Translations under genes and position numbers: made by a program
Assembly (NCBI RefSeq): GCF_021365465.1
Contig: NZ_CP089932.1
Coordinates: forward strand, 682,001-746,000
Direction of reading: 5' to 3'
DNA from: Erwinia tracheiphila
GTDB lineage: Bacteria; Pseudomonadota; Gammaproteobacteria; Enterobacterales; Enterobacteriaceae
DNA: 64,000 nt
Notes under the pieces: model-generated
Told to the model about the DNA's origin: nothing
What the model saw: the letters and a program-made list of their open reading frames with translations, nothing else
Database searches by the model: none
Shown: positions 33,535 through 43,151 of the stretch, in pieces
How the letters are laid out: each line of letters starts with the position of its first letter
How positions within the stretch are numbered: position 1 is the stretch's first letter

Positions 33535-34610
33535 CTCAATGAACCTCCCCAGGCTCTGGGAGACTCCCTGCGCCGAAGAAGGGCAGACGCAGTAAGGGCG
33601 TGGCGACAGGTTTTGAGCTTGGTACTCACCTCTTGTGTCGCCCCTCTATGTCTTGCCTTAAGCATCGGTGTCACAAGTGTTATGGACTTGCTACAGAGGG
33701 TGTCTCAATAACTGCATAAGTATGACGGGCAGAATACCCGTCCAGAAAGCTTCCAGCGGATTTCCAACTTATCGGGAAAGCGCACTCAGGTCAAATTGCG
33801 GGCTTGCTGTGGACTTTGTGGGCTTTTTTCAATGCAATATAATGATTATTAAGGTTTTTATTGCTTTTTCCTTAATGCCATGATGATGTCATTAACTATC
33901 AAAGTGTGAGCTGTCTCACTGTAGTGCAGGCGACAAATCTCTGCACCATGCTGGTGCTGGTATTATTATTGGCATAAAATTCTGTATTTAATTTCCTTTT
34001 TATTGAAAATGACTGTTTTTGGCTTGCTGATTCATTTGAATCAAACCTGCAGGCATTATTAGTAAAATTAATTACCACTTTAATGACTAATTTCTCTCTT
34101 ATTATGAATTATTATTCAATTAAGTTTCAAAAATAATGGATGCCAGGATGCTAAAGATTAAGAGAGTCCGCAGTTGGAGGCGATTTTTAATATTTTAAGT
34201 AGTTACTTGTATTATGCAGTCACGAAAATAAGTGATAATTATTGCCTGCTCGCAGCAGAGTAAGAAAACAGGCTTTCAAATTTAATGATAATTCGCCTGA
34301 CTCTGCTGTCAGGCAGGGTTTAATGCTGCATTTGCCTCTGACAAGCTGTTTGCCTTTTCCTGCCGTTCGCACTTTGCAAAAGAATGCTCCATTGTTGAAA
34401 TTCAGGCGAATTGCGCCGCTATAGAATAGATCAGCTGAGTTTTCATTCTATCCCTGTCAAAAGCCATCCAGGGATCAATTTATTCAGTGTTCACCCAGCC
34501 ATCAGGCTCTGCCTGTGCACTTATTCAGTGCGAGGTAAGGTAATGGCTGGCCGCGTTGGTCTTTTTCGCTTTTACGGTATGATTGAAATATCGTCCCGGA
34601 GGGAACTTTT
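33535..34610. other. 1.08-kb gltB–arcB intergenic region without a recognisable gene
   Basis: gltB and arcB point away from each other. In E. coli yhcC (radical SAM protein) lies between them; no yhcC remnant was recognised. The part next to gltB (33535–33760) is GC-balanced and likely the gltB leader and promoter. From about 33830 to 34230 the DNA is AT-rich. Candidate short reading frames (for example 34242–34424) show no family resemblance. A GCACC-N5-GGTGC palindrome is listed separately. arcB has CGGAGGG just before its ATG. Confidence 0.6.
33943..33957. promoter_or_regulatory. NtrC-like palindrome GCACC-N5-GGTGC upstream of gltB
   Basis: GCACCATGCTGGTGC is a palindromic match to the NtrC site pattern (GCACC, five bases, GGTGC). 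It lies 409 bases upstream of the gltB start. No acceptable sigma-54 -24/-12 element was found nearby, so function is uncertain. Confidence 0.35.
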
Positions 34611-37016
34611 ATGAAACAAATTCGTTTACTGGCCCAATATTACGTTGATTTGATGGTGAAACTGGGGCTGGTTCGCTTTTCTTTGTTGTTGGCTTCTGCG
34701 CTGGTGGTATTAGCGATGATTGTGCAGATGGCGGTGACAATGGTGCTGCACGGACATGTTGAAACGATTGATATGGTTCGTTCGGTTTTTTTTGGACTGC
34801 TGATCACGCCCTGGGCGGTTTATTTTCTTTCTGTCGTTGTCGAGCAACTTGAAGAGTCGCGACAGCGCCTCTCCCGCTTAGTTGACAAACTTGAGGAAAT
34901 GCGCAACCGCGATCTGGAGTTGAATCAGCAGATGCAGGAAAACATTACTCAGCTTAATCAGGAAATCTCCGATCGCATCAAAGCGGAAAAGGCGCGATTG
35001 CAAGTACTGGATAAACTGACCGAAGAAATGGCACGAGGTGCGCAAGCGCAGCTTGAGCTTGAACAGCAGTCGACTTTTTTGCGCTCTTTTCTGGATGCTT
35101 CTCCCGATCTTGTTTTTTATCGCAACATCGATCAGCAATTCTCTGGCTGTAACAGGGCGATGGAATTACTGACTGGCAAAAGTGAGAAACAATTAATTGG
35201 TCTGACACCCCGTGATGTCTATGACGCCGAGGATGCTGATAAAGTGCTCGAAACGGATGAAAAAGTCTTTCGCCATAACGTCTCATTAACCTATGAGCAG
35301 TGGCTACAGTATCCCGATGGCAGGAAAGCCTGTTTTGAAATCCGCAAAGTGCCTTACTACGACCGCGTAGGCAAACGTAGTGGGCTGATGGGTTTTGGAC
35401 GCGACATTACAGAGCGTAAGCGCTATCAGGACGCGCTGGAGAAGGCCAGCAGGGAGAAAACCACCTTTATCTCAACAATTAGCCATGAGCTTCGTACGCC
35501 ACTTAACGGGATTGTTGGCCTGAGTCGTATTCTGCTTGATACAGAACTGAATGATGAACAGTTGAAGTATCTAAAAACTATTCATGTGTCAGCTATTACG
35601 TTGGGCAATATCTTTAATGATGTTATTGAAATGGACAAGATTGAGCGGCGTAAAGTGCAGCTGGACAATCAACCCATAGATTTTACCGGTTTTCTGGCCG
35701 ATCTCGAAAACCTGTCTGGTCTGTTGGTGCAGCCGAAGGGATTAACCTTTACGTTGCAACCGGCATTACCGATGCCGCATAGCATCGTTGCCGATGGCAC
35801 CCGGTTGCGACAGATTCTGTGGAATCTTATTGGAAATGCGGTGAAGTTCACACACCAGGGCGGCATTGTGGTGCGGGTCAGCTATCAGACCGCAGATTGT
35901 CTGCAATTTGAGGTGGAGGACTCCGGCAGAGGTATTCCTCAGGACGAGCAGGACAAGATTTTTGCTATGTATTATCAGGTGAAAGATCAGCACGGCGGTA
36001 AGCCAGCAACGGGAACGGGAATTGGTCTGGCCGTCTCGCGTCGGCTGGCGCAGGCAATGGGAGGGGATATTACGGTCAGAAGCAGTGCCGGAAAAGGATC
36101 TTGCTTTACGTTGACTGTCATGGCTCCGGGGATGGCACAATCAAAAGATGAACAGCAAACCATAGATGATTTTCCATTACCGGCACTCCATGTCCTGCTG
36201 GTGGAAGATATCGAGTTAAATGTGGTGGTAGCCCGCTCCGTGCTGGAAAAACTTGGCAACAGCGTTGAGGTGGCGATGACCGGCGAGGACGCGCTGGCCA
36301 TGTTTGATCCTGACGAATTTGATCTTGTACTGCTGGATATTCAATTGCCGGACATGACCGGGCTGGATGTGGCGCGCGAAATTCATCAACGTTATACCGG
36401 CAGACACATGCCTCCGCTTATCGCCCTGACAGCAAATGTGCTCAAAGACAAAAATGAGTATCTCAATGCAGGTATGGATGATGTGTTGAGCAAGCCACTT
36501 GCTGTACCTGCACTGACTGCGACCATCAAGAAGTATTGGGGCCATCAGCAACATGACGATCGTGCACAGGAGAAGCCTGTGGATGAGAAAAAATCGGCTC
36601 TTCTGGATACTGGCATGCTGGAGGGGTATATCGAGTTGGCTGGACCAGAACTGATTCATCAGAGCCTGGATATATTTGAGCAAATGATGCCCGGCTATTT
36701 GGCGGTGCTGGATTCAAACATGATGGCCCGCGATCTGAAAGGTATTGTTGAAGAAGGACATAAGATTAAAGGCGCTGCTGGCTCCGTTGGTCTGGTGCAT
36801 TTACAGCAATTAGCGAAACAAATCCAAAGTCCGGATTTGCCTGCATGGTGGGATAACGTGCAGGAATGGATCGACGAAGTTAAGCATGAGTGGCGAAACG
36901 ATGTTGAAATACTACGTCAATGGGTTACGGCGATACAAAAAAATGACCCCGACCAAAGCCGGGGTGCGCGAATACTGCGCCAACACCAGGGAAAAAGGCC
37001 ATCTGCGCTGTTCTGA
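34611..37016 (+). CDS. arcB: ArcB, anoxic redox sensor kinase, C-terminus shifted
   Basis: Hybrid kinase: two membrane segments (about 23–43 and 58–78), a coiled-coil/PAS region (to about 270) and HisKA with the phosphorylated His in STISHELRTPLNG (about 292). HATPase motifs (LIGNAVKFT, DSGRGIP, GTGIGLAVSRRLA), a receiver with Asp in LVLLDIQLPDMTG (about 576) and Hpt with His in EEGHKIKGAAGSVG (about 717) follow. It phosphorylates ArcA when quinones are reduced. The frame continues 23 residues past the usual end, giving 801. In the A7 tract at 36937–36943 one more A would give Lys-Lys-stop at exactly 778 residues, the E. coli length. The extension is read antisense to arcZ. Confidence 0.95.
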   Translation: MKQIRLLAQYYVDLMVKLGLVRFSLLLASALVVLAMIVQMAVTMVLHGHVETIDMVRSVFFGLLITPWAVYFLSVVVEQLEESRQRLSRLVDKLEEMRNRDLELNQQMQENITQLNQEISDRIKAEKARLQVLDKLTEEMARGAQAQLELEQQSTFLRSFLDASPDLVFYRNIDQQFSGCNRAMELLTGKSEKQLIGLTPRDVYDAEDADKVLETDEKVFRHNVSLTYEQWLQYPDGRKACFEIRKVPYYDRVGKRSGLMGFGRDITERKRYQDALEKASREKTTFISTISHELRTPLNGIVGLSRILLDTELNDEQLKYLKTIHVSAITLGNIFNDVIEMDKIERRKVQLDNQPIDFTGFLADLENLSGLLVQPKGLTFTLQPALPMPHSIVADGTRLRQILWNLIGNAVKFTHQGGIVVRVSYQTADCLQFEVEDSGRGIPQDEQDKIFAMYYQVKDQHGGKPATGTGIGLAVSRRLAQAMGGDITVRSSAGKGSCFTLTVMAPGMAQSKDEQQTIDDFPLPALHVLLVEDIELNVVVARSVLEKLGNSVEVAMTGEDALAMFDPDEFDLVLLDIQLPDMTGLDVAREIHQRYTGRHMPPLIALTANVLKDKNEYLNAGMDDVLSKPLAVPALTATIKKYWGHQQHDDRAQEKPVDEKKSALLDTGMLEGYIELAGPELIHQSLDIFEQMMPGYLAVLDSNMMARDLKGIVEEGHKIKGAAGSVGLVHLQQLAKQIQSPDLPAWWDNVQEWIDEVKHEWRNDVEILRQWVTAIQKNDPDQSRGARILRQHQGKRPSALF

Positions 37017-37033
37017 TAAATGTTTAAACGCAC
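36937..37033 (-). ncRNA. arcZ: ArcZ small regulatory RNA
   Basis: Read leftward, CCCTGGTGTTGGCGCAGTAT (the conserved target-pairing core) is followed by TCGCGC and a terminator hairpin of ACCCCG and CGGGGT ending in a T7 run at 36937–36943. This is the processed, Hfq-bound 3' half of ArcZ, in its E. coli place: convergent with arcB and overlapping its stop region. The 5' end is estimated near 37033 (GTGCG start) and is uncertain. ArcZ activates rpoS, represses flagellar and other mRNAs, and feeds back on arcB; ArcA represses it in E. coli. Its T-run is the complement of the A-tract where the arcB frame shifts. Confidence 0.88.
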
Positions 37034-37815
37034 AGAGAAGGTATTGGTTAGAACGCTAAGTTACTACCATAACAAATCTCACATAACATGTTACCAGATT
37101 CATTAAAATGTGTGATGTTGAGCAGCGTTTACGAACAGAAAACATTAATTTGATGACATAGTCAAGTCCGGAATTAATTTATATGCATTTTTGATCAAAA
37201 AATGCCCTGATTTTAGGTTTTCTGTGTGTCTTATAACCGTTAAGCACCTGCAAGATATTGAGTGATCGCTAGCAGCGATGCTGAATAAAATTCATTGGCA
37301 GGAAAAAATATTTAACTGCCTGTAAAACATGTTTTTTATGAGATGACTGTCTCGGATGAAAAATCACTTTTCGTAAAAATAGAAAAAATCAAAAATAAAG
37401 TTTTTACCAATCGTTAGTGTATTTTTGATAGTTTTAGTTGATATTATGGTTTGGCCTTAATACGTCCCCTACAGCGTTTTTAAATTGCATGCTGGAGCAT
37501 GTTTACGCAGTGACAATCAATTTTCCATCAGTATAAAGATTTTATTCATAAGATTTATGAAAGTTTTAATTTTACCTTTTCCGCTTACTCAAAACTTGCA
37601 GCTGTCCTTCTTATATATTGTTTAGTAAATGGAACCGACTCCGGGAGGAAGGAAGTGAATTGAACCCGTTGGGGCATTTATTTCTTATTGGAGTTTGAAA
37701 TCTTTATCCTGAAGTTCAGTACGCATAATCCAGAGAAGTGAACGATTGAATTTAATATTTGCACCTGTGCTAGATTGTGTAGGAATTGATAAAAAATGTT
37801 ATGGATACCGGGCTT
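37034..37815. other. 0.78-kb gene-free region where elbB would lie
   Basis: Strongly AT-rich, with no reading frame resembling ElbB (YhbL), which separates arcB and mtgA in E. coli. The first part should contain the arcZ promoter (leftward). A weak possible mtgA promoter is TTGAAT (37746–37751) with TAGATT (37771–37776). Confidence 0.55.
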
Positions 37816-38535
37816 ATGAAGCAACGAAAGAACTCAGCGTTATGGCCTGTTAAAAAAAACCTGGTCAGTATCCTGGGATGCATAACAGGTTTATGGGCTA
37901 TCGGAATTGTAGCGTTTTCGGTTTTCCCTGTGCCTTTTTCCGCGGTGATGGTAGAGCGTCAATTAGCAGCATGGTTTAGCGGAGATTTTAATTACGTCGT
38001 CCATTCGGATTGGGTAGGAATGGACAATATTGCCCCCTGGATGCCACTGGCGGTGATTGCCTCAGAAGATCAGAAATTCCCTGAACATTGGGGATTTGAT
38101 GTAAAGGCTATCCAGACAGCATTAGATAACGATGATGGCAGGATGAGAGGGGCGTCCACGCTGTCACAACAGACGGCTAAAAACATGTTCCTATGGGACG
38201 GACGTAGCTGGATTCGTAAAGGTTTTGAAGCCGGCTTGACCGTCGGTATTGAGACGGCCTGGAGCAAAAGAAGAATCTTAACTGTTTATCTGAATATAGC
38301 GGAGTTTGGTGAAGGCGTATTCGGCGTAGAGGCAGCCTCCCGGCGCTATTTTCACAAACCAGCCAGCCGTATGACGATGTCAGAGGCCGCATTACTGGCT
38401 GCTGTGCTGCCAAATCCTGTTCGTTTCAGGGCAGATGCGCCTTCTCGCTATATTCTTCAACGACAGCAGTGGATCCTGCGGCAGATGCACCAGCTGGGTG
38501 GCGAGAGCTTTCTGAGGGACCATAAGTTGCTTTAA
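37816..38535 (+). CDS. mtgA: MtgA, monofunctional peptidoglycan glycosyltransferase
   Basis: 239 residues from the ATG at 37816, chosen to match the family N-terminus; in-frame TTG 37786 and ATG 37801 are alternatives, and none has a strong ribosome site. One membrane segment (about 15–35). Family 51 glycosyltransferase with motif 1 [12 protein letters not shown] (catalytic Glu), [25 protein letters not shown] and [14 protein letters not shown]. Polymerises lipid II into glycan strands at the septum. Confidence 0.93.
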   Translation: MKQRKNSALWPVKKNLVSILGCITGLWAIGIVAFSVFPVPFSAVMVERQLAAWFSGDFNYVVHSDWVGMDNIAPWMPLAVIASEDQKFPEHWGFDVKAIQTALDNDDGRMRGASTLSQQTAKNMFLWDGRSWIRKGFEAGLTVGIETAWSKRRILTVYLNIAEFGEGVFGVEAASRRYFHKPASRMTMSEAALLAAVLPNPVRFRADAPSRYILQRQQWILRQMHQLGGESFLRDHKLL

Positions 38536-38545
38536 TTAGATATGG

Positions 38546-38567
38546 CCAGGACGAGACATTGTCCTGG
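38546..38567. terminator. Hairpin between convergent mtgA and npr
   Basis: CCAGGAC (38546–38552) pairs with GTCCTGG (38561–38567). T-runs are lacking next to it on both strands, so it is a weak candidate. Confidence 0.4.
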
Positions 38568-38578
38568 TTACAAAAAAG

Positions 38579-38851
38579 TTAATCCTCGTCGAAACCGGCA
38601 TTAAACAATTCAATTACGGCAGTTAGCGCTTTTTCTTCTTCAAGGCCTGTTGCTTCAATTTCGATATGTCCACCTTTAGCCGAGTCCAACATCAGTAGTG
38701 CAATAACGCTGCTGGCTTCTGCCTCTGTGCCGCTTTCATTACGTAATAACACCTCTGCCTCAAAGTTTTGAACCAGTTCAAAAAGTTTCATTGCAGGGCG
38801 CGCATGCATACCTAGCTTATTTTTAATTTCAACGGTTTGTCTGACTGTCAT
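38579..38851 (-). CDS. ptsO: NPr, HPr-like phosphocarrier of the nitrogen PTS
   Basis: 90 residues. Phosphorylation site His16 in [10 protein letters not shown], and the Ser region [15 protein letters not shown]. Carries phosphate from PtsP (EI-Ntr) to PtsN. Overlaps the end of rapZ by four bases. yrbL, which sits between mtgA and npr in E. coli, is absent. Confidence 0.96.
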   Translation of the reverse strand: MTVRQTVEIKNKLGMHARPAMKLFELVQNFEAEVLLRNESGTEAEASSVIALLMLDSAKGGHIEIEATGLEEEKALTAVIELFNAGFDED

Positions 38852-39702
38852 GATTTGCGCTTTTCCAGAGTGCGGTGGCGGGATTGTACGTTTTTACCCC
38901 GCGTACGAAAGTAGTCGGCGAGTTGTTCTGCAACGTATACTGAACGATGTTTTCCTCCCGTGCAGCCAATAGCAACAGTAAGATAACTGCGATTATTGGT
39001 TTCCAGCATGGGTAACCATAACTCAAGATAACTGCGTGTCTGATAGATAAAGTTGTGCACTTCCGTATGGCGATCCAGAAATGCAGTCACTGGCCGATCA
39101 AGACCAGTCATGGGACGTAGCTTAGGGTCCCAGTGTGGGTTTGGAAGAAAACGAACATCAAAAACGTAATCAGCATCAATCGGGATACCGTGTTTAAAGC
39201 CAAATGACTCGAAAACCATTGTTAATTCACGTTCGCGCTTGCCAAGCAGGCGGCTACGTAACATTTCAGCCAGTTCATGAACTGACATTTCCGACGTATC
39301 AACAATCAAATCTGCTCTGTAGCGCAGAGGTTCGAGCAGATCGTTTTCCTCATCAATAGCGCTTTCAAGAGACAGGTTTTTGCTGGAAAGAGGATGTAAC
39401 CGACGAGTGTCACTGTATCGGCGAATCAGCGTATTGCGATCAGCATCCAGAAAAAGTAACTGTGGAGAAAAACTTTCGGGCAAATTGGTCAGCGCTTTTT
39501 CGAAGATTTCAGGTGATTCCGGCATATTACGTACGTCAATGCTAACGGCCGCAGATATATTACGTTCGACCAACGAATTTGCCAGTTCGGGCAGCAGCAC
39601 GACGGGCAGGTTATCAACGCAATAGAAGCCCATATCTTCCAGTGCCCGTAACGCCACGGACTTGCCAGAACCGGATCGACCACTGACGATCATCAGCACC
39701 AT
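38848..39702 (-). CDS. rapZ: RapZ, RNase adapter for GlmZ sRNA
   Basis: 284 residues. Walker [20 protein letters not shown] at residues 8–26, and the C-terminal domain with [18 protein letters not shown] and a basic tail. Binds GlmZ/GlmY RNAs and glucosamine-6-phosphate and directs RNase E cleavage, adjusting GlmS synthesis. Normally directly after ptsN; here a 976-base gap intervenes. Confidence 0.97.
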   Translation of the reverse strand: MVLMIVSGRSGSGKSVALRALEDMGFYCVDNLPVVLLPELANSLVERNISAAVSIDVRNMPESPEIFEKALTNLPESFSPQLLFLDADRNTLIRRYSDTRRLHPLSSKNLSLESAIDEENDLLEPLRYRADLIVDTSEMSVHELAEMLRSRLLGKRERELTMVFESFGFKHGIPIDADYVFDVRFLPNPHWDPKLRPMTGLDRPVTAFLDRHTEVHNFIYQTRSYLELWLPMLETNNRSYLTVAIGCTGGKHRSVYVAEQLADYFRTRGKNVQSRHRTLEKRKS

Positions 39703-40678
39703 GACTTGTTCTCCTGATTAGCGACTATACATTGCTTCCCTGGTGAGTCATTACAACTTAGCGTTTTTAGCTGCCAGATGACACCGGGGTGTGTCGCTTA
39801 ACTTAACAATCGTTTAAAAATAACCTGATTGCCCCCATTTTTATCATGCTCAGGCCATTTCTCGCTGCTTTTTCTGAGCATATTGCTTCTCTTCCGCCTG
39901 GAAAGGCTGCAACGGCTAAGGGCTATGCAGGGGTTGTACCTGATGATCTGAACAGTGGACAACCATTCAGCGAGAACCTATTCAAGCACATTTAATATCC
40001 AAAAGCAGTGTTTCAAGACGCGGCGTTTTTTGTACCGGGTTGTAGCGCCCGCCATGACAGGCTTTGTTATTCCCTACGAAAGAAATGGCTGCCTCTGTTA
40101 TTTTTATTCTTCAGATAAGTATGAAAGGTGTTTCATGCACATCTTTTGATGGCAGGTCAGTTTTTGGGTTCCGGGTTTACAGATGTCGCAGGCCCAGTTG
40201 TAGCATATGACACCGTTCAGGCAGAAATTGAAGGTAATCCCGTGTCATTCGTCGTCAGGTTCACTACGTGAGCGAACCTGCCTGGCTTTCTCGGGTTTTT
40301 TGCGTCTCTGCTAACGCTTTCGGCGCAAAAAAGTTATTGCCATCGTATGAAAAAATGTTTCAGTCAATAAGCAATTTTCCATGCAGAATTTGACGTATTC
40401 AGTTGCAGATCGCGTTTATTACACCCGTTTTTAATTATCGTTTTAAACGCTCATACATCGTTTCAAGCAGCCAAATTTTTCCAGGCAGTCCTGAGAGCAG
40501 TATCCAGAAATATGCCAGTCGTGGCACATTAATGCGATGGGACCAGCATGTCAGGTTGTAGCGCGGGAGAAACCAGCATCCACTTCTCTTCAGCGAAATC
40601 ACAACAGGACAAATAAAGTAGACTTTTCTGTGGCTGATATATGTGCTGAGGTGTGCGAGAAATAATTACCATCGCACC
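39703..40678. other. 0.98-kb insertion between ptsN and rapZ, no recognised gene
   Basis: In E. coli these genes are almost adjacent. Small open frames are present but unassigned: + 39846–39995 (49 residues, ATG, ends LNSGQPFSENLFKHI), + 40149–40271 (40 residues, ATG, starts MAGQFLGSGFTDVAG), and a start-less frame on the minus strand, 40436–40663, ending LLETMYERLKR. An inverted repeat TTTTTTGCG/CGCAAAAAA lies at 40296–40304 and 40324–40332. These look like worn remnants, but I recognise no family. Confidence 0.5.
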
Positions 40679-41164
40679 CTAATGGCTCTCGTCAGGACTT
40701 TCTGCCATGATTTCGAAAAGTTCTTCATCACTCTGCGCCGCACGTAGGCGACGGCAAACCGTTTTATCGGCAAGACGTTTAGCAACAAGCGACAAGGTGT
40801 GTAAGTGTGTTTTGCATTGATCTGCAGGTACCAGAAGTGCAAAAAGCAAATCAACCGGTTGATTGTCAATGGCATCGAAAGCGACGGGCTGATCGAGTCG
40901 GATAAAAACTCCGACCGCGCGCAGCGTATCTTCAACCAACTTGCCGTGTGGAATGGCGATACCGTTTCCGATACCTGTACTGCCCATACGCTCACGGGTC
41001 AGGATAGCGTCGAAAATAGTTTGATGTGGCAGATTAAGTTGTTTCGCAGCCAGTTCGCTGATGATTTCCAGCGCCCGCTTCTTGCTTTGGCAATGGACGT
41101 CATTTCGGGTGCATGAGAGGCTCAGGATCGAACTCAATTCAAGTGTTAATTCATTGTTCATCAT
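40679..41164 (-). CDS. ptsN: PtsN, EIIA-Ntr of the nitrogen PTS
   Basis: 161 residues from the ATG at 41164, which puts the phosphorylated His at residue 73 in IAIPHGKL, as in E. coli; the frame stays open 29 codons upstream without family resemblance. EIIA fructose/mannitol fold (CQSKKRALEIISELAAKQL, GNGIAIPHGKL, LLFALLVPADQCKTHL). Its unphosphorylated form regulates potassium transporters and other targets. Downstream of hpf in the rpoN cluster. Confidence 0.96.
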   Translation of the reverse strand: MMNNELTLELSSILSLSCTRNDVHCQSKKRALEIISELAAKQLNLPHQTIFDAILTRERMGSTGIGNGIAIPHGKLVEDTLRAVGVFIRLDQPVAFDAIDNQPVDLLFALLVPADQCKTHLHTLSLVAKRLADKTVCRRLRAAQSDEELFEIMAESPDESH

Positions 41165-41361
41165 AGTTTCACTTACGTATTTATCTTCGCCTGACAAACT
41201 GGCTGATTTGCGTGCCTGATACACCTTTCCAGCCATCGATAAACGTCTCATGCCCTATTGATTAAAGGCTCGTACTTCTTGTTAAAGTACGAGCCGACTA
41301 TCTTACATCACGTTCTTATTAAATAAGGGTGATTGAAAAATATTCAATTGCAGAGTGATGT

Positions 41362-41649
41362 TTAATGCTGCTTTAGTTTGTCTTTATGTTTGTTCAGCTG
41401 CCGCGTCAGCTTATCAATCAGGCCATCAATCGCTGCATACATGTCTTTCTCTTCTGAAGTGGCATGCAACTCACCCGCGTTTACATGCAGTGTTGCATCG
41501 GCAATTTGCGTTACCTTTTCCACCTTGAGAACAATATACACTTGATTGATCCGGTCAAAATATTGCTCCAGCTTGGCAAATTTTGCCGTTACAAATTCCC
41601 TTAATGGTTCAGTGATTTCTACATTCTGTCCGGTAATATTGAGTTGCAT
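41362..41649 (-). CDS. hpf: Hibernation promoting factor HPF
   Basis: 95 residues from the ATG at 41649, just after rpoN; the upstream extension of the frame is rpoN in another frame. S30Ae family: MQLNITGQNVEI, EQYFDRINQVYIVLKVEK, DMYAAIDGLIDKL. The short gamma-proteobacterial form that stabilises 100S ribosome dimers in stationary phase. Confidence 0.96.
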   Translation of the reverse strand: MQLNITGQNVEITEPLREFVTAKFAKLEQYFDRINQVYIVLKVEKVTQIADATLHVNAGELHATSEEKDMYAAIDGLIDKLTRQLNKHKDKLKQH

Positions 41650-41671
41650 ACGCTTTTCCTTATCTGTTCGT

Positions 41672-43105
41672 TCAGACCAGCTGTTTACGTTGGTTTGATG
41701 GCGGGATGGATAAAGATTCTCGATACTTCGCGACAGTGCGCCGTGCCACCATAATTCCCTGTTCGGAGAGGAGAGTGGTGAGCTTACTATCACTTAGTGG
41801 TTTAGCGGGATTTTCCGCCGAGATTAACTTTCTCACCAGTGCACGGATAGCTGTTGAGGATGCTTCGCCTCCGCCTTCCGTATTCACATGGCTGGAGAAA
41901 AAATATTTCAGTTCAAAAATCCCCCGCGGGCTGTGCAGATATTTCTGCGTAGTCACACGGGAGATGGTGGATTCATGCATATCGACTGCTTCAGCAATAT
42001 CAGCAAGTACCATTGGCCGCATAAATTCTTCTCCCTGTTCAAAGAAGGCCTGCTGCTGATCGACAATGCAGCGGGTAACTTTCAACAGCGTGTCATTTCG
42101 ACTTTCCAGGCTTTTAATAAGCCATTTTGCTTCCTGCAAATTGCTGCGAATGAACTGGCTGTCGTTATCGTTACGGCCCGGACCGCCCAGAGATGCATAA
42201 TGTTGATTAATTTTTATTCGTGGAACACTGTCGTTGTTCAGTTCAACTGCCCAGCGCGTAGCGATTTTTCGCACCAGTACATCGGGAATCACATATTCAG
42301 GCTCGCTGGTGTTAATTGACTGTCCGGGACGTGGATCCAGTGACTGAATCAGCTGCATGGCGTTTTTAAGTACATCTTCTTTGAGCCGGGTAACACGCAT
42401 CAGGGTGCGGAAATCGTGATTTGCCAGCAAATCCAGATGTTCGCTGACTATCAGGCATGCCTCTTTAAGAAAAGGCAGTTCTGGTGAGAATTGTGAAAGC
42501 TGAACCATAAGACAATCACGCAGATCGCGCGCGCAAACACCAATCGGATCGAAACGCTGCACCCGTTTGAGGACGGCTTCCACTTCTTCTATCGTCAGCT
42601 CTTCATTGCCAAGACTTTCCAAAATGTCTTCAAGTGGCACTGTCAGATAACCGGTATCATCGACGGCATCCACAATAGAAGTGGCAATAGCACGATCAGT
42701 ATCAGTAAAGGGCGTCAGATCCATCTGCCATGTCAGGTAATCCTGCAATGACTGAGTGGTTTCACCCTGATAAACCGGAAGCTCATCATCATGATAATCA
42801 GTGCCAGTTCCTGAAGGGGTGCCAGCCGTGTAAATTTCATCCCACGTAGCATCGAGCGGCAGTTCTTCTGGCATGTCCTTTTGTTCGAGAGCTTCACGCG
42901 TATCCAGCTCTTCTTTTTCCTGATACTCCCGAGAATCGACTTCCTCATGTATCTCGGTTTGTTCAAGCAATGGATTGCTTTCCAGGGCCTGCTGAATTTC
43001 CTGCGCTAGTTCCAGCGTAGAGAGTTGCAACAAACGAATAGCCTGTTGCAGTTGTGGCGTCATGGCAAGCTGTTGACTAAGCCTGAGTTGCAAACCTTGC
43101 TTCAT
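41672..43105 (-). CDS. rpoN: RNA polymerase sigma-54 factor
   Basis: 477 residues. Region I (glutamine/leucine-rich, [20 protein letters not shown]), acidic region II, the core-binding and helix-turn-helix region III, and the RpoN box [11 protein letters not shown] near the C-terminus. Directs transcription from -24/-12 promoters with enhancer-binding activators, including nitrogen and, in plant-associated enterobacteria, type III secretion genes. Between lptB and hpf. Confidence 0.98.
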   Translation of the reverse strand: MKQGLQLRLSQQLAMTPQLQQAIRLLQLSTLELAQEIQQALESNPLLEQTEIHEEVDSREYQEKEELDTREALEQKDMPEELPLDATWDEIYTAGTPSGTGTDYHDDELPVYQGETTQSLQDYLTWQMDLTPFTDTDRAIATSIVDAVDDTGYLTVPLEDILESLGNEELTIEEVEAVLKRVQRFDPIGVCARDLRDCLMVQLSQFSPELPFLKEACLIVSEHLDLLANHDFRTLMRVTRLKEDVLKNAMQLIQSLDPRPGQSINTSEPEYVIPDVLVRKIATRWAVELNNDSVPRIKINQHYASLGGPGRNDNDSQFIRSNLQEAKWLIKSLESRNDTLLKVTRCIVDQQQAFFEQGEEFMRPMVLADIAEAVDMHESTISRVTTQKYLHSPRGIFELKYFFSSHVNTEGGGEASSTAIRALVRKLISAENPAKPLSDSKLTTLLSEQGIMVARRTVAKYRESLSIPPSNQRKQLV

Positions 43106-43151
43106 ATTCAGAATACGGATTCCTCAAAAATCTAATTAAATTCACGCCTTA

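Noticed and set aside
33334..33711. 125-codon plus-strand frame over the gltB start
   Set aside because: Antisense shadow of gltB; no family resemblance and the gltB frame is unquestionable.
33966..33986. TTGGCATAAAATTCTG as a sigma-54 promoter near the NtrC-like palindrome
   Set aside because: The -24 half fits but the -12 TTGC element is absent at the required spacing.
34242..34424. 60-codon plus-strand frame upstream of arcB
   Set aside because: No ribosome site, atypical composition and no recognised family.
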